64,000 nucleotides of DNA from Alistipes provencensis. GTDB lineage: Bacteria; Bacteroidota; Bacteroidia; Bacteroidales; Rikenellaceae. The DNA lies in assembly GCF_900083545.1 (NCBI RefSeq), contig NZ_LT559262.1, positions 62,001 through 126,000 of the forward strand, written 5' to 3'. Below the pieces are notes generated by a model, which searched no databases, was not told the DNA's origin, and saw only the letters and a program-made list of their open reading frames with translations. Positions 53,336 to 61,989 of this stretch are shown here, piece after piece; positions within the stretch are counted from its first letter, which is position 1; every line of letters begins with the position of its first letter. Position numbers and translations under genes: made by a program.

Positions 53336-54853
53336 ATGAAAAACCTCATCAGATACATTGCATCGCTCGTCCTCGTCTTGGGCGCGGCAGGCTTCACGGC
53401 CTGCTCGTCCGACGACGGCGACGATACTCACTATGCCGTCTCGTTTGACCGGAATCCCGTCATGGCGGGCTCCGGCGCGGGAACCTACTCTGTTCGGATC
53501 GAGTCCACACACGCATGGAACGCCGCTCCCGTCGATGGGTGGATCACCGGCGTCACGGCTTCGGGCGAGCCCGGTGCGACCCTCTCGTTCGGGGTCGAAG
53601 CCAATGACGGAGAATCGTTTCGTGACGGTGCCATCCGTCTGACGGTTCCGGGAACGTCGTATGCCAAGTTGCTGACCGTGCGCCAGATGGGACACGGCGG
53701 CGGACTGACCATCGACCCCAATCCCGTCGTATTTACCACCGAGGGTGGTACGCAGGAGGTCGTCGTCTACGCGGCGAACGGCTGGAAGATCGACGCCGTT
53801 TCCGACGAATGGATCACGGCCGTGCGCAAGAACAATTCGGCACTCACCGTCACCGTTTCACCCAATTACTCGGGCGGACAGCTCTCCGGGTCGGTCACGC
53901 TGAAAGACGGCGAGGACAAGGAGACCTACACGCTGCCCGTCACGCAGGAGTTCGACGGTTCGCTGTTTCTCGGGGCTTCGACGCCGATGGGACGCCGTTT
54001 CGCCTACAACGCCGACGGGCTGGTCGGCTCGATTCTTTCGGACGAACAATATGCGCTCGACGACCGTGTGCAGGCACTCGAAATTGCTTACATGGGCACT
54101 GCGACGGGCGTCATGGCCCCCTGTCGGCTCTTTGTCTTCGATGTGACGCTGGATGACGGCATATCGATTTTCGCCACGGCGGCCGATGACGACGATGCGA
54201 GCATCAAAAAGACCGATGCCGAATTAACCCGGAAGCAGATTGTCCGCGAGCAGCTTGCCGCCATGCAGGCCGAGCGCCCGGAGGTGACCGTGCTGGGCGG
54301 CGTCAACGGCGATTTCTTTTATGGCGGCATTACCGTCGATGCCCGTAACAACCTGCTGCACGGCGTCATGTACCGTCGCGGCGTCTGCCTCAAGGAGACC
54401 TTCGACGGCGGAGCGGCCTGCACCGTCTTTGCCCTGCTCAAGGACGGTACGGCACGCTGTCTGACGCAGGCGCAGTATGCTGCGCTGGACAAAACGACCA
54501 TCCGGGATGCTGTCGGCGGCCGTCAGCAGTTGCTCGCCAACGGTGAAGCGGTCTCGACGGACACCACGCTCGAGCCGCGTACCGCCGTGGGCGTCTCGCG
54601 CGACGGGAAGCGCGTGACGATTCTCGTAATCGACGGACGCCGCGACAGCTACTCCGTCGGCGCTTCTTATGCGATTATGTCCAAAATGTTCCGGGCCTTC
54701 GACATCTGGGAGGCTATCAATCTCGACGGCGGCGGATCGTCGACTTTCGCCGTCCGCAAGTCGGAAACGTTCGAGACCCGCAACCGTCCGACCGACACGG
54801 CGGGTGACCGCGAGGTGGTGAACGGGCTTGCAATCGTCAAATCCAAAAACTAA
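53336..54853 (+). CDS. BACON-NAGPA phosphodiester glycosidase lipoprotein
   Basis: 505 residues. Lipobox GAAGFTAC-SSDD, Cys about 23. Two BACON-type domains (about 35-120: IESTHAWNAAPVDGWITGVT; about 125-205: VVVYAANGWKIDAVSDEWIT) lead to a complete NAGPA domain (about 205-505). The domain has VLGGVNGDFFYGGITVDARN near 322, RGVCLKETFD, RTAVGVSRDGKRVTILVIDG and IWEAINLDGGGSSTFAV near 460-474. Both signature blocks are intact, unlike in the 47985 paralogue. BACON domains often hold an enzyme away from the outer membrane, so a surface-anchored phosphodiester glycosidase is the best reading. It is the second apparently active NAGPA of PUL-B. Confidence 0.9.
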   Translation: MKNLIRYIASLVLVLGAAGFTACSSDDGDDTHYAVSFDRNPVMAGSGAGTYSVRIESTHAWNAAPVDGWITGVTASGEPGATLSFGVEANDGESFRDGAIRLTVPGTSYAKLLTVRQMGHGGGLTIDPNPVVFTTEGGTQEVVVYAANGWKIDAVSDEWITAVRKNNSALTVTVSPNYSGGQLSGSVTLKDGEDKETYTLPVTQEFDGSLFLGASTPMGRRFAYNADGLVGSILSDEQYALDDRVQALEIAYMGTATGVMAPCRLFVFDVTLDDGISIFATAADDDDASIKKTDAELTRKQIVREQLAAMQAERPEVTVLGGVNGDFFYGGITVDARNNLLHGVMYRRGVCLKETFDGGAACTVFALLKDGTARCLTQAQYAALDKTTIRDAVGGRQQLLANGEAVSTDTTLEPRTAVGVSRDGKRVTILVIDGRRDSYSVGASYAIMSKMFRAFDIWEAINLDGGGSSTFAVRKSETFETRNRPTDTAGDREVVNGLAIVKSKN

Positions 54854-54861
54854 CGGTCAAA

Positions 54862-55731
54862 ATGAAAAAAGCAATGGCATTGACTCTGTCGATCCTGCTG
54901 TGCGGAGGCGTCTCCGCACAGCCGATCGGCAAATCGATGGGACGCTGGAAGGATATAGGCGCCGCATCCATGGAGGAGAACCGCAAAGGCGGTCTGGAAT
55001 ACATCGAAGTCACGATCAACGATTTCTGGCGTCCGGCCAAGACGCATGAGGAGATTTACGAACGGGCCGAAAAGGCCCTTGCGGACATCAAAACCTCGGG
55101 GCTGAAGGTCTGGTCCGTCCACCTGCCCTTCTCGCGCACGCTGGACATCTCGGTACTCGACGACAAGGCCCGTGCTGAAAACGTCGCGTTCATGGCCGAG
55201 ATGATCGCATTGGCAGGACGTTTCAATCCCCGTTTTCTTGTGCTGCATCCCAGTTCGGAGCCGATCGGGGACGAGGAGCGCGAACAGCGCTTGCGGAACA
55301 GCCACGCCTCGATCGGGCTGCTGGCGCCCGAGGCCCGGCGCATCGGGGCGACGCTCTGCATCGAGAACCTGCCCCGCACCTGTCTGGGCCAGACCGGCGA
55401 GGAGATGCTTCGCCTGATCGACGGTTACGACGATGTGAAGCTTTGTTTCGATACCAACCACCTGCTGTTCCAGTCCCATGCCGACTATCTGAAGGTCGTG
55501 GGCAAAGGCCGCATCGGTACGGTTCACCTTTCGGACTACGATTTCGAGAACGAGCGCCACTGGATTCCCGGTCAGGGGAAAATCGACTGGGGAGCGCTCT
55601 GGACAGGTATTCGCGAATCGGGGTACGACGGAATCATGATGTTCGAGTGTTACGGGGAGCCGGAGGAGTTGACGGCGGCCCGTGAGTTTATCCGGGAGTC
55701 TGCCGGAAAAGTCCGCCGTCATGCTGAATAA
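54862..55731 (+). CDS. Secreted xylose-isomerase-like TIM-barrel protein
   Basis: 289 residues with a cleavable signal peptide (MKKAMALTLSILLCGGVSAQ). The barrel keeps the likely metal set: Glu in LCIENLPRTC, Asp in LCFDTNHLL, His in TVHLSDYD and Glu in MMFECYGEP, plus His in LVLHPSSEP. It is a paralogue of the PUL-A lipoprotein at 31408-32310. Expected in the periplasm, it could isomerise or epimerise a sugar after the diester is opened. The exact reaction is unknown. Its last 11 nt overlap the transporter gene start. Confidence 0.87.
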   Translation: MKKAMALTLSILLCGGVSAQPIGKSMGRWKDIGAASMEENRKGGLEYIEVTINDFWRPAKTHEEIYERAEKALADIKTSGLKVWSVHLPFSRTLDISVLDDKARAENVAFMAEMIALAGRFNPRFLVLHPSSEPIGDEEREQRLRNSHASIGLLAPEARRIGATLCIENLPRTCLGQTGEEMLRLIDGYDDVKLCFDTNHLLFQSHADYLKVVGKGRIGTVHLSDYDFENERHWIPGQGKIDWGALWTGIRESGYDGIMMFECYGEPEELTAAREFIRESAGKVRRHAE

Positions 55732-57094
55732 GATCCGGAATTTCTACCGCATTTCCGCTCCGGCCCCGGTTAAGGGGTCGGAGCAGGAACAGCGGACCCG
55801 CTATCGCAGGCTCTACATGCAGACATTCGTGGCTGCAACCATCGGTTACAGCCTGTACTACGTTTGCCGCACGAGCCTCAACGTAATGAAAAAACCGATC
55901 ATTGACTCGGGGCTGCTGGATGCCACGCAGTTGGGAATGGTCGGTTCGGCACTGCTTTTCATGTATGCAGCCGGGAAATTCGTCAACGGCTTCATCGCCG
56001 ACCATTCGAACATCAGGCGTTTCATGGCTACGGGGCTCGTCGTTTCGGCGGGGATGAACCTGCTGATGGGTTTGCTGGGATTCGCCTACTCGCTGTTTCC
56101 TACGGCGTTCGTTCTCGTGAGTTTCATGATTCTGTGGGGTATCAACGGCTGGTCGCAGTCGATGGGAGCTGCTCCGGCCATTATCTCGCTTTCGCGTTGG
56201 CTGCCGCTCTCGAAACGGGGACGTTATTACGGATTCTTTTCAGCCAGCCACAACATCGGCGAGGGTCTTTCATTCGTTTTCGTCGGATGCGTCGTTTCGC
56301 TCTTCGGCTGGCAATGGGGCTTCATCGGTTCCGCCGCAGCGGGTGCATTGGGAGTCGCCGCCATCTGCTTTTTCCTGCACGATACGCCCGAATCGAAAGG
56401 GCTGCCTCCGATCGAAACACTCGCTCACGAGGCCCGGGAGCAGGGTTCCCAACTCGCCGTATCGGAAATCCAGCGACGGGTGCTCCGCACTCCGGGCGTG
56501 TGGATTCTGGCTGCGGCCAGCGCTTTCATGTATATTTCGCGTTATGCCGTCAACGGGTGGGGCATCCTCTTCTTGCAGGAGGCCAAGGGATTTTCCGATG
56601 CCGAGGCGATCTCCGTGGTCGGAATCAATACTATTTTGGGGGTGGTCGGTACGGTCTTTTCGGGCTGGTTCGCCGAGAAACTTTTCCGGGGCAACCTCAA
56701 CTATCCCGCCCTGCTGTTCGGCGTGCTGAACTCGGTGGCCCTTGCGCTGTTCCTGTTCGGCGGCGATGCATTTTGGGTCAACATGCTGAGCATGGTGCTG
56801 TTCGGTATTGCCATCGGCGTGCTGATCTGTTTCATAGGCGGCCTGATGGCCGTAAGCATCGTTCCGCGCAAAGCCACAGGAGCCGCTCTCGGGATTATGG
56901 GCATGGTTTCCTATATTGCGGCCGGTATGCAGGACGTCATCAGCGGATGGCTTATCGACAGCCATACGTCACTCGATGCTGCGGGAGCGAAGCTTTACAA
57001 CTTCGGGCCGGTCGCTTGGTTCTGGTTCGGAGCTTCGGTTATTTCATTTTTGCTCCCCATCCTGAACTGGCGGCGCAAACAATTCCAGTTCTAA
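55721..57094 (+). CDS. Organophosphate:phosphate antiporter (OPA/GlpT-UhpT type MFS transporter)
   Basis: 457 residues from ATG 55721 with twelve predicted TM segments. It belongs to the GlpT/UhpT/UhpC group: TIGYSLYYVCRTSLNVMKKP holds Arg50, and FMYISRYAVNGWGILFLQEA holds Arg274. These match the two arginines that bind substrate phosphate in GlpT. FIADHSNIRRFMATGLVVSA is the MFS loop motif. Such proteins exchange inorganic phosphate for glycerol-3-phosphate or hexose-6-phosphate across the inner membrane. Placed in a PUL with two NAGPA enzymes, it probably imports the released sugar phosphate. A UhpC-like sensor role is possible but less likely, because no UhpAB partner is adjacent. Confidence 0.88.
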   Translation: MLNKIRNFYRISAPAPVKGSEQEQRTRYRRLYMQTFVAATIGYSLYYVCRTSLNVMKKPIIDSGLLDATQLGMVGSALLFMYAAGKFVNGFIADHSNIRRFMATGLVVSAGMNLLMGLLGFAYSLFPTAFVLVSFMILWGINGWSQSMGAAPAIISLSRWLPLSKRGRYYGFFSASHNIGEGLSFVFVGCVVSLFGWQWGFIGSAAAGALGVAAICFFLHDTPESKGLPPIETLAHEAREQGSQLAVSEIQRRVLRTPGVWILAAASAFMYISRYAVNGWGILFLQEAKGFSDAEAISVVGINTILGVVGTVFSGWFAEKLFRGNLNYPALLFGVLNSVALALFLFGGDAFWVNMLSMVLFGIAIGVLICFIGGLMAVSIVPRKATGAALGIMGMVSYIAAGMQDVISGWLIDSHTSLDAAGAKLYNFGPVAWFWFGASVISFLLPILNWRRKQFQF

Positions 57095-57097
57095 TCC

Positions 57098-58171
57098 ATG
57101 AGGTACTTGTTCATTTTCCTATTCGGGCTCTCGCTGAGGATCGGAGTTCAGGCACAGGGATTGCGTTATGTCGACGCCGCGGCGCTCACGATTGTTAACA
57201 AGGCCCAAGCCACGGCTAATCCCTATCATCGTATCGATACGGCGCGCTATCGGGATCTGACGGCCCCGGCCAAACGCTATTTGCTCCATAGTGCGGGCAT
57301 AGCCGTCGTATTCCGCACCGACAGTCGTACGATAGCGGCCCGATGGCGGAGTTGCGAACATCGTCTTTACAATCATATGACGGGAATTGCCGCTACCGGA
57401 TTGGACCTATACATCCGGCGCAGCGGAGAGTGGGTTCCGGCCGGGTTCGCCTGCAATCGACCCGCAGAAGCGGTGCATCAGGCCGTTATCGTTGAAAAAA
57501 TGGATTCCGCGGAGAAGGAGTGCCTGCTTTACCTGCCAGTGATGGATCAGATTGTCTCGCTTGAAATCGGGGTTGATCCCGGGGCTCGTATCGCGGCCGC
57601 AGACAACCCGTTCCGACACCGTATCGTAGTGCTCGGATCGAGTATCACTCACGGGATTGCGGCAAGCCGGGCCGGTATGGCTTATCCCGCGCAGTTGGAG
57701 CGCCGCACAGGACTCGAATTTATTAACCTCGGTATCAGCGGCAACTGTAAACTCGATGCCTCGCAGGCCCGGATGATTGCTCAAATATCCGCAGATGCCT
57801 TTGTTTTCGACTGTTTCTCGAATCCCCTCGGACCTCTGATCGAAGAGCGTCTCGCGGAGTTCGTCGCTATCATACGGGCCGCCCATCCTTCGACACCACT
57901 CGTTTTTTTGCAGACCGTCGTTCGGAGTACGGGTAATTTCAACCTCGAACGGCGTGCGGGCGAGCTCCATAAGCGTCGGGCTGCTGCCGAAGGCATGCGC
58001 AGGCTGATCGCTGCCGGCGACAGGAATCTTTATTTTCTCGATCCGGGACTTGATCCGGGTTTTGACGCCTTGGTCGACGGATCACATCCTTCCGATCTGG
58101 GATTCAAATTGATTACCGACCGACTCGAAAAACAACTGCCGCGCATCTTTAGACGTTACGATATCCGCTGA
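57098..58171 (+). CDS. Secreted SGNH/GDSL hydrolase with GxDLY N-terminal domain (PUL-B)
   Basis: 357 residues with a signal peptide (MRYLFIFLFGLSLRIGVQAQ). The N-terminal beta domain contains GLDLYIRRSGEW (the GxDLY motif). The SGNH domain has VVLGSSITHGIAASRAGMAY with the nucleophile Ser, INLGISGN with block II Gly, FDCFSNPLG with block III Asn, and DGSHPSDLGF with the catalytic Asp/His. All four blocks are present, so an esterase, such as a deacetylase acting on acylated sugars, is likely. It lies 3 nt after the transporter and closes PUL-B. It is a close paralogue of the 60843-61934 protein. Confidence 0.87.
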   Translation: MRYLFIFLFGLSLRIGVQAQGLRYVDAAALTIVNKAQATANPYHRIDTARYRDLTAPAKRYLLHSAGIAVVFRTDSRTIAARWRSCEHRLYNHMTGIAATGLDLYIRRSGEWVPAGFACNRPAEAVHQAVIVEKMDSAEKECLLYLPVMDQIVSLEIGVDPGARIAAADNPFRHRIVVLGSSITHGIAASRAGMAYPAQLERRTGLEFINLGISGNCKLDASQARMIAQISADAFVFDCFSNPLGPLIEERLAEFVAIIRAAHPSTPLVFLQTVVRSTGNFNLERRAGELHKRRAAAEGMRRLIAAGDRNLYFLDPGLDPGFDALVDGSHPSDLGFKLITDRLEKQLPRIFRRYDIR

Positions 58172-58337
58172 AACAGTTGACTTTCTGCACACAAACTCCT
58201 CAATACATCGAAATGAACCGGCAGCTTTAACTTCGGTTGAAAACTGCCCGCCCGCATTTTCAGAATAAAAACACGGGCAGCAAACGGCCCGAATCACAGA
58301 GGCACAGCCGCAAAATGCGGATTTTTACGGCATTTAT

Positions 58338-58368
58338 TTTGCCGGGCGGAATATTTTCCCTACATTTG
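58338..58368 (+). promoter_or_regulatory. Promoter of rpsP-rimM-mnmA
   Basis: TTTG (58338-58341), a 19-nt spacer and TACATTTG (58361-58368), a textbook match to the Bacteroidetes consensus. The leader to the rpsP ATG is about 55 nt. Confidence 0.85.
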
Positions 58369-58428
58369 CAGGCTTAAAAGCCCGAACGGGTGAGCGTTTT
58401 AATAACTTATAACAAAATTTTATAGCAA

Positions 58429-58986
58429 ATGGCTGTTAAAATTCGTCTGGCACGTCATGGTAAGAAGGGTTATGCCTTCTATCACATCGTTGCCGCAGAT
58501 AGCAGAGCGCCACGTGATGGTAAATTCATCGAGAAGTTGGGTACCTACAACCCCAACACGAATCCTGCTACGATTGATCTGGACTTCGTGAAAGCCCTGG
58601 ATTGGTTACAGAAAGGCGCACAACCTACGGATACTTGTCGGGCTATTCTCTCGTACAAGGGCGTAATGTACAAGAAACACCTGCTTGGCGGCGTTGCCAA
58701 GGGTGCGTTCACCGAGGCCGAAGCCGAAGCCCGCTTCAACAAGTGGCTGGAAGCCAAAACCGGTAAGATCGAGGCCAAGGCCAACAAGTTGTCGACCGAC
58801 GCCAAGGCGGCCGAGAAGGCTCGTCTGGCTGCCGAGGCCAAGATCAAGGAGGAACGCGCTGCCGCAATCGCCGAGAAGAAGGCTGCCGCTGAGGCCGCTG
58901 CCCGCGAGGCTGCTGCTGAAGCCGCTGCCGAGACTGCCGAGGCTCCCGCAGAGGAGGCCGCTCCGGAAGCTCCCGCCGCTGAATAA
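58429..58986 (+). CDS. rpsP: 30S ribosomal protein S16 with long Ala/Glu/Lys tail
   Basis: 185 residues. The first about 85 are the S16 core ([52 protein letters not shown]). The last about 100 form a low-complexity Ala/Glu/Lys extension ([20 protein letters not shown], then [20 protein letters not shown]). E. coli S16 has about 82 residues. Extended S16 is usual in Bacteroidetes. The tail is probably helical and could contact rRNA or partner proteins. Confidence 0.97.
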   Translation: MAVKIRLARHGKKGYAFYHIVAADSRAPRDGKFIEKLGTYNPNTNPATIDLDFVKALDWLQKGAQPTDTCRAILSYKGVMYKKHLLGGVAKGAFTEAEAEARFNKWLEAKTGKIEAKANKLSTDAKAAEKARLAAEAKIKEERAAAIAEKKAAAEAAAREAAAEAAAETAEAPAEEAAPEAPAAE

Positions 58987-59034
58987 GGCGCCGCGAGTGA
59001 GGGGGGGGCCAGCAAGTGTTTCCTGCTCCGATAA

Positions 59035-59075
59035 AAACGGTAAACTTCCCCTTGGGACGGTTTACCGTTTTTTTT
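59035..59075 (+). terminator. Terminator/attenuator after rpsP
   Basis: An 11-bp perfect stem (aaacggtaaac with gtttaccgttt) around a 14-nt loop is followed by T-rich sequence. It lies between rpsP and rimM and may lower rimM-mnmA expression relative to rpsP. Confidence 0.8.
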
Positions 59076-59106
59076 GTATTTTTACACCGTAATCCACAAC
59101 CCTATT

Positions 59107-59622
59107 ATGATCGTTCCCGCTGGCAGAATCAACAAACTTTTCGGCACCGAGGGCGGAGTGATGCTCTCGCTCTACCCCGCTTTCCCCGACGACTTCACGA
59201 CCGACACCCCGCTGCGGGTCACCATCGACGCGCTGGAGGTCCCGCTCTGGTGCGAGCGGTTCGAACGCCGCGGTCAGTCGGGAGCCACCGCCGCGTTCGC
59301 CGACTTCGACACCGAGCGCCGGGTACAGGAGTTGCTGGGGCTGGAGTTCCGCATCGAACTGGAGGAGGACGACGAGGACGACGAATTCTACCTCGAGGAT
59401 CTGATCGGCTTTTCCGTCGAGGCCGAGGAGACAGGGGCGCCGGAAAAATTCAAAGGAACGATCTCGGACTATTACGACAGCGACGCCAATCCGCTGTTCG
59501 AACTGGAGACCGGCGGACGGAGGATACTGGTCCCCGCCGCCGAGGAGTTTATCGCACATATCGACTTCGAACGCCGCACGATGCATCTGGTGCTCCCCGA
59601 AGGACTTTTGACATTGGAATAG
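59107..59622 (+). CDS. rimM: 16S rRNA maturation factor RimM
   Basis: 171 residues from ATG 59107, which starts MIVPAGRINKLFGTEGGVML, the RimM N-terminal beta barrel. The longer start at 59074 lies in the terminator. The C-terminal PRC barrel includes GTISDYYDSDANPLFEL, GGRRILVPAAEEFIAHIDF and the LPEGLL ending typical of RimM. The middle is very acidic (ELEEDDEDDE). RimM binds S19 and helps mature the 30S head. The rpsP-rimM neighbourhood is classic; trmD and rplS are not next here. Confidence 0.9.
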   Translation: MIVPAGRINKLFGTEGGVMLSLYPAFPDDFTTDTPLRVTIDALEVPLWCERFERRGQSGATAAFADFDTERRVQELLGLEFRIELEEDDEDDEFYLEDLIGFSVEAEETGAPEKFKGTISDYYDSDANPLFELETGGRRILVPAAEEFIAHIDFERRTMHLVLPEGLLTLE

Positions 59623-59623
59623 A

Positions 59624-60826
59624 ATGGCACGGGTGGTAATCGGACTTTCGGGCGGCGTCGATTCGTCGGTGGCGGCTTGGCTGCTGAAACAGCAGGGACA
59701 CGAGGTCATCGGCCTGTTCATGATCAACTGGCACGACACTACGGGGACGCTCGAGGGCGACTGTCCGTGGCACGACGACCGGGTTTTCGCCGAACTGGTG
59801 GCCAAAAAGCTCGACATCGCCCTGCATGTGGTCGACCTCTCGGACGAATACCGCAAACGTGTGGTCGAGTATATGTTCGCCGAATACGAGCAGGGACGCA
59901 CGCCCAATCCCGACGTGCTGTGCAACCGCGAGATCAAATTCGATGTTTTCCTCGGCGAAGCGCTGAAACTCGGAGCCGACTACGTCGCCACGGGCCACTA
60001 CTGCCGCAAGGCGGAAGAGGTGTCGCCCGACGGTAGCACGGTCTATAAACTGCTGGCCGGCAGCGATCCCAACAAGGACCAGAGTTATTTCCTCTGTCAG
60101 CTTTCGCAGGAACAGTTGCGCTACGCGCTGTTCCCCGTCGGGGATTTGCTGAAACCCGAGGTGCGGCGCATCGCCGCCGAGCAAAACCTCGCCACGGCCA
60201 AGCGCAAGGATTCGCAGGGCATCTGCTTCGTCGGCAAGGTCGATCTGCCGACTTTCCTCCAGCAGAAACTCACCCCCAAGCGGGGCAATGTGCACGAAAT
60301 ACTCCCCGTCTGGCCGAAATTCCGCCGGGAAGCACCTCCCGCAGACGGTTCCGAACCCTCGGACGAACAGTTGGCGGCACTGGCCGAACCGTGGCACTAC
60401 ACCGTGCGCGACGGCAAGAAGATCGGCGAGCACAACGGCGCCCATTTCTACACCGTCGGCCAACGCAAGGGCCTCGGCATCGGGGGACGCAAGGAGTCGC
60501 TGTTCATCCTCGCAACGGACGTGGCGCAGAACGTGATCTACGTCGGCGAGGGCGACGCACACCCGGGGCTGTGGCGTCCGGCGCTGCACATCGTTCCCGG
60601 GGAAATTCACTGGGTCAACCCCTCGCGCACGATGACGCCCGGCCAGAGCGCCCGGTTCTCCGTGCGCATCCGCTACCGCCAACCTTTACAGGGAGCGACG
60701 CTCTACATGCGTTCGCAGGGATTGTACATCCTCTTCGACGAGCCCCAGCGGGGCATCACCCCGGGGCAGTTCGCCGCATGGTACGACGGCGACGAACTGG
60801 TCGGCTCGGGAGTGATCGGGCAATAA
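59624..60826 (+). CDS. mnmA: tRNA-specific 2-thiouridylase MnmA
   Basis: 400 residues. It thiolates U34 of tRNA Lys, Glu and Gln. The PP-loop VVIGLSGGVDSSVAAWLLKQ is at the N-terminus. TPNPDVLCNREIKF holds the first catalytic Cys near residue 100, and SQGICFVGKVDL holds the second near 200. GSDPNKDQSYFLCQL is the tRNA-contact region. A central insert of about 30 residues (EAPPADGSEPSDEQLAALAE) is unusual compared with E. coli MnmA. It starts 1 nt after the rimM stop. Confidence 0.95.
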   Translation: MARVVIGLSGGVDSSVAAWLLKQQGHEVIGLFMINWHDTTGTLEGDCPWHDDRVFAELVAKKLDIALHVVDLSDEYRKRVVEYMFAEYEQGRTPNPDVLCNREIKFDVFLGEALKLGADYVATGHYCRKAEEVSPDGSTVYKLLAGSDPNKDQSYFLCQLSQEQLRYALFPVGDLLKPEVRRIAAEQNLATAKRKDSQGICFVGKVDLPTFLQQKLTPKRGNVHEILPVWPKFRREAPPADGSEPSDEQLAALAEPWHYTVRDGKKIGEHNGAHFYTVGQRKGLGIGGRKESLFILATDVAQNVIYVGEGDAHPGLWRPALHIVPGEIHWVNPSRTMTPGQSARFSVRIRYRQPLQGATLYMRSQGLYILFDEPQRGITPGQFAAWYDGDELVGSGVIGQ

Positions 60827-60842
60827 CCTAATCGAACTCACT

Positions 60843-61934
60843 ATGATAAAACATTTCATCCTGATCGCCGCCGGAGTACTTTGCCTCCATACCGCCACAG
60901 CCCGCAAGTATGTCGATGCCTCGACACTGACCCTCATCGGCCGCACCTGCCCTATGAAGGAAAATCCCTATTACCGGGTCGACACGGCCCGTTACCATTT
61001 TGACAACGCCACCATCCGCCGTTATTGCGGTTATCCGGCCGGTGTCGCGGTACTCTTCACCACCAACAGCCGCTCTATCGAGGCCCGCTGGACTACTACC
61101 CCGCGCAACTACGGTTGGAACATGAGTCCGGTCATGCAACGCGGCATGGACCTCTATATCCGCCAGAACGACACCTGGATGATGGCCGGCGCGGCTCGTC
61201 CCGGACTGGAAGACCGGCACGCCAGCACCATCATCGAACACATGGACCGACAGCCCAGAGAGTGCATGCTCTACCTGCCGACCTGGAGCGAACTGCTGAC
61301 ACTGGAGATCGGCGTGGACGACGACGCTTCCGTCACGCCGCTTGCATCGCCTTACAAACACCGTGTCATCGTCTTCGGGTCGAGCATTACCCACGGGGCG
61401 TCGGCCAGCCGCCCGGGAATGGCCTATCCGGCACGCATGAGCCGCATGACAGGTATCGAGTTCGTCAATCTGGGTTACAGCGGCAACAGCATGCTCCAGC
61501 CCGAATTCGCGCGGCTGCTTGCCGAGACCGATGCCGACGCCTTTCTTTTCGACGCCTTCTCGAATCCCTCCCCGGCCATAATCCGCGAACGGCTCGACGC
61601 ATTCGTCGCAACGCTCGTCAAGGCACACCCCGACAAACCGCTGATCTTCATGCAGACCCATTGGCACGCCGCAGGTAATTTCAACAATAAGACCGCACAG
61701 TTCCACCGCGAGCGGATCGACACCGTCGACCGGATGATGCGACGGCTGGCCAAACAATACGACAATGTCTATTTCCTCGACGGCGAATGGTACTATGGCA
61801 AGGACTCCGAGGGGACTATCGACTGCGTCCACGGTTCCGACCTGGGATTCGACCGAATGATCCGGGAACGACTGCCCCACATCCGAAAGATCCTGCGCCG
61901 ATACGGGATCAGCTCAAAAAACGCTGTCCGGTAA
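60843..61934 (+). CDS. Secreted SGNH/GDSL hydrolase with GxDLY N-terminal domain
   Basis: 363 residues with a signal peptide (MIKHFILIAAGVLCLHTATA). It has the same plan as the PUL-B protein at 57098: KYVDASTLTLIGR, NPYYRVDTARY, RGMDLYIRQNDTW, VIVFGSSITHGASASRPGMA with the nucleophile Ser, VNLGYSGN, FDAFSNPSP and DCVHGSDLGFDRM with Asp/His. HP of the usual block V is HG here. It is not in the PUL but 17 nt after mnmA, so the two paralogues flank the rpsP-rimM-mnmA block. An esterase acting on glycan acyl groups is inferred. Confidence 0.85.
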   Translation: MIKHFILIAAGVLCLHTATARKYVDASTLTLIGRTCPMKENPYYRVDTARYHFDNATIRRYCGYPAGVAVLFTTNSRSIEARWTTTPRNYGWNMSPVMQRGMDLYIRQNDTWMMAGAARPGLEDRHASTIIEHMDRQPRECMLYLPTWSELLTLEIGVDDDASVTPLASPYKHRVIVFGSSITHGASASRPGMAYPARMSRMTGIEFVNLGYSGNSMLQPEFARLLAETDADAFLFDAFSNPSPAIIRERLDAFVATLVKAHPDKPLIFMQTHWHAAGNFNNKTAQFHRERIDTVDRMMRRLAKQYDNVYFLDGEWYYGKDSEGTIDCVHGSDLGFDRMIRERLPHIRKILRRYGISSKNAVR

Positions 61935-61989
61935 AAACCACCGACGGCATTCGTATTACCGAAACCGTTCGTCAACCGTACGCCCGCCC

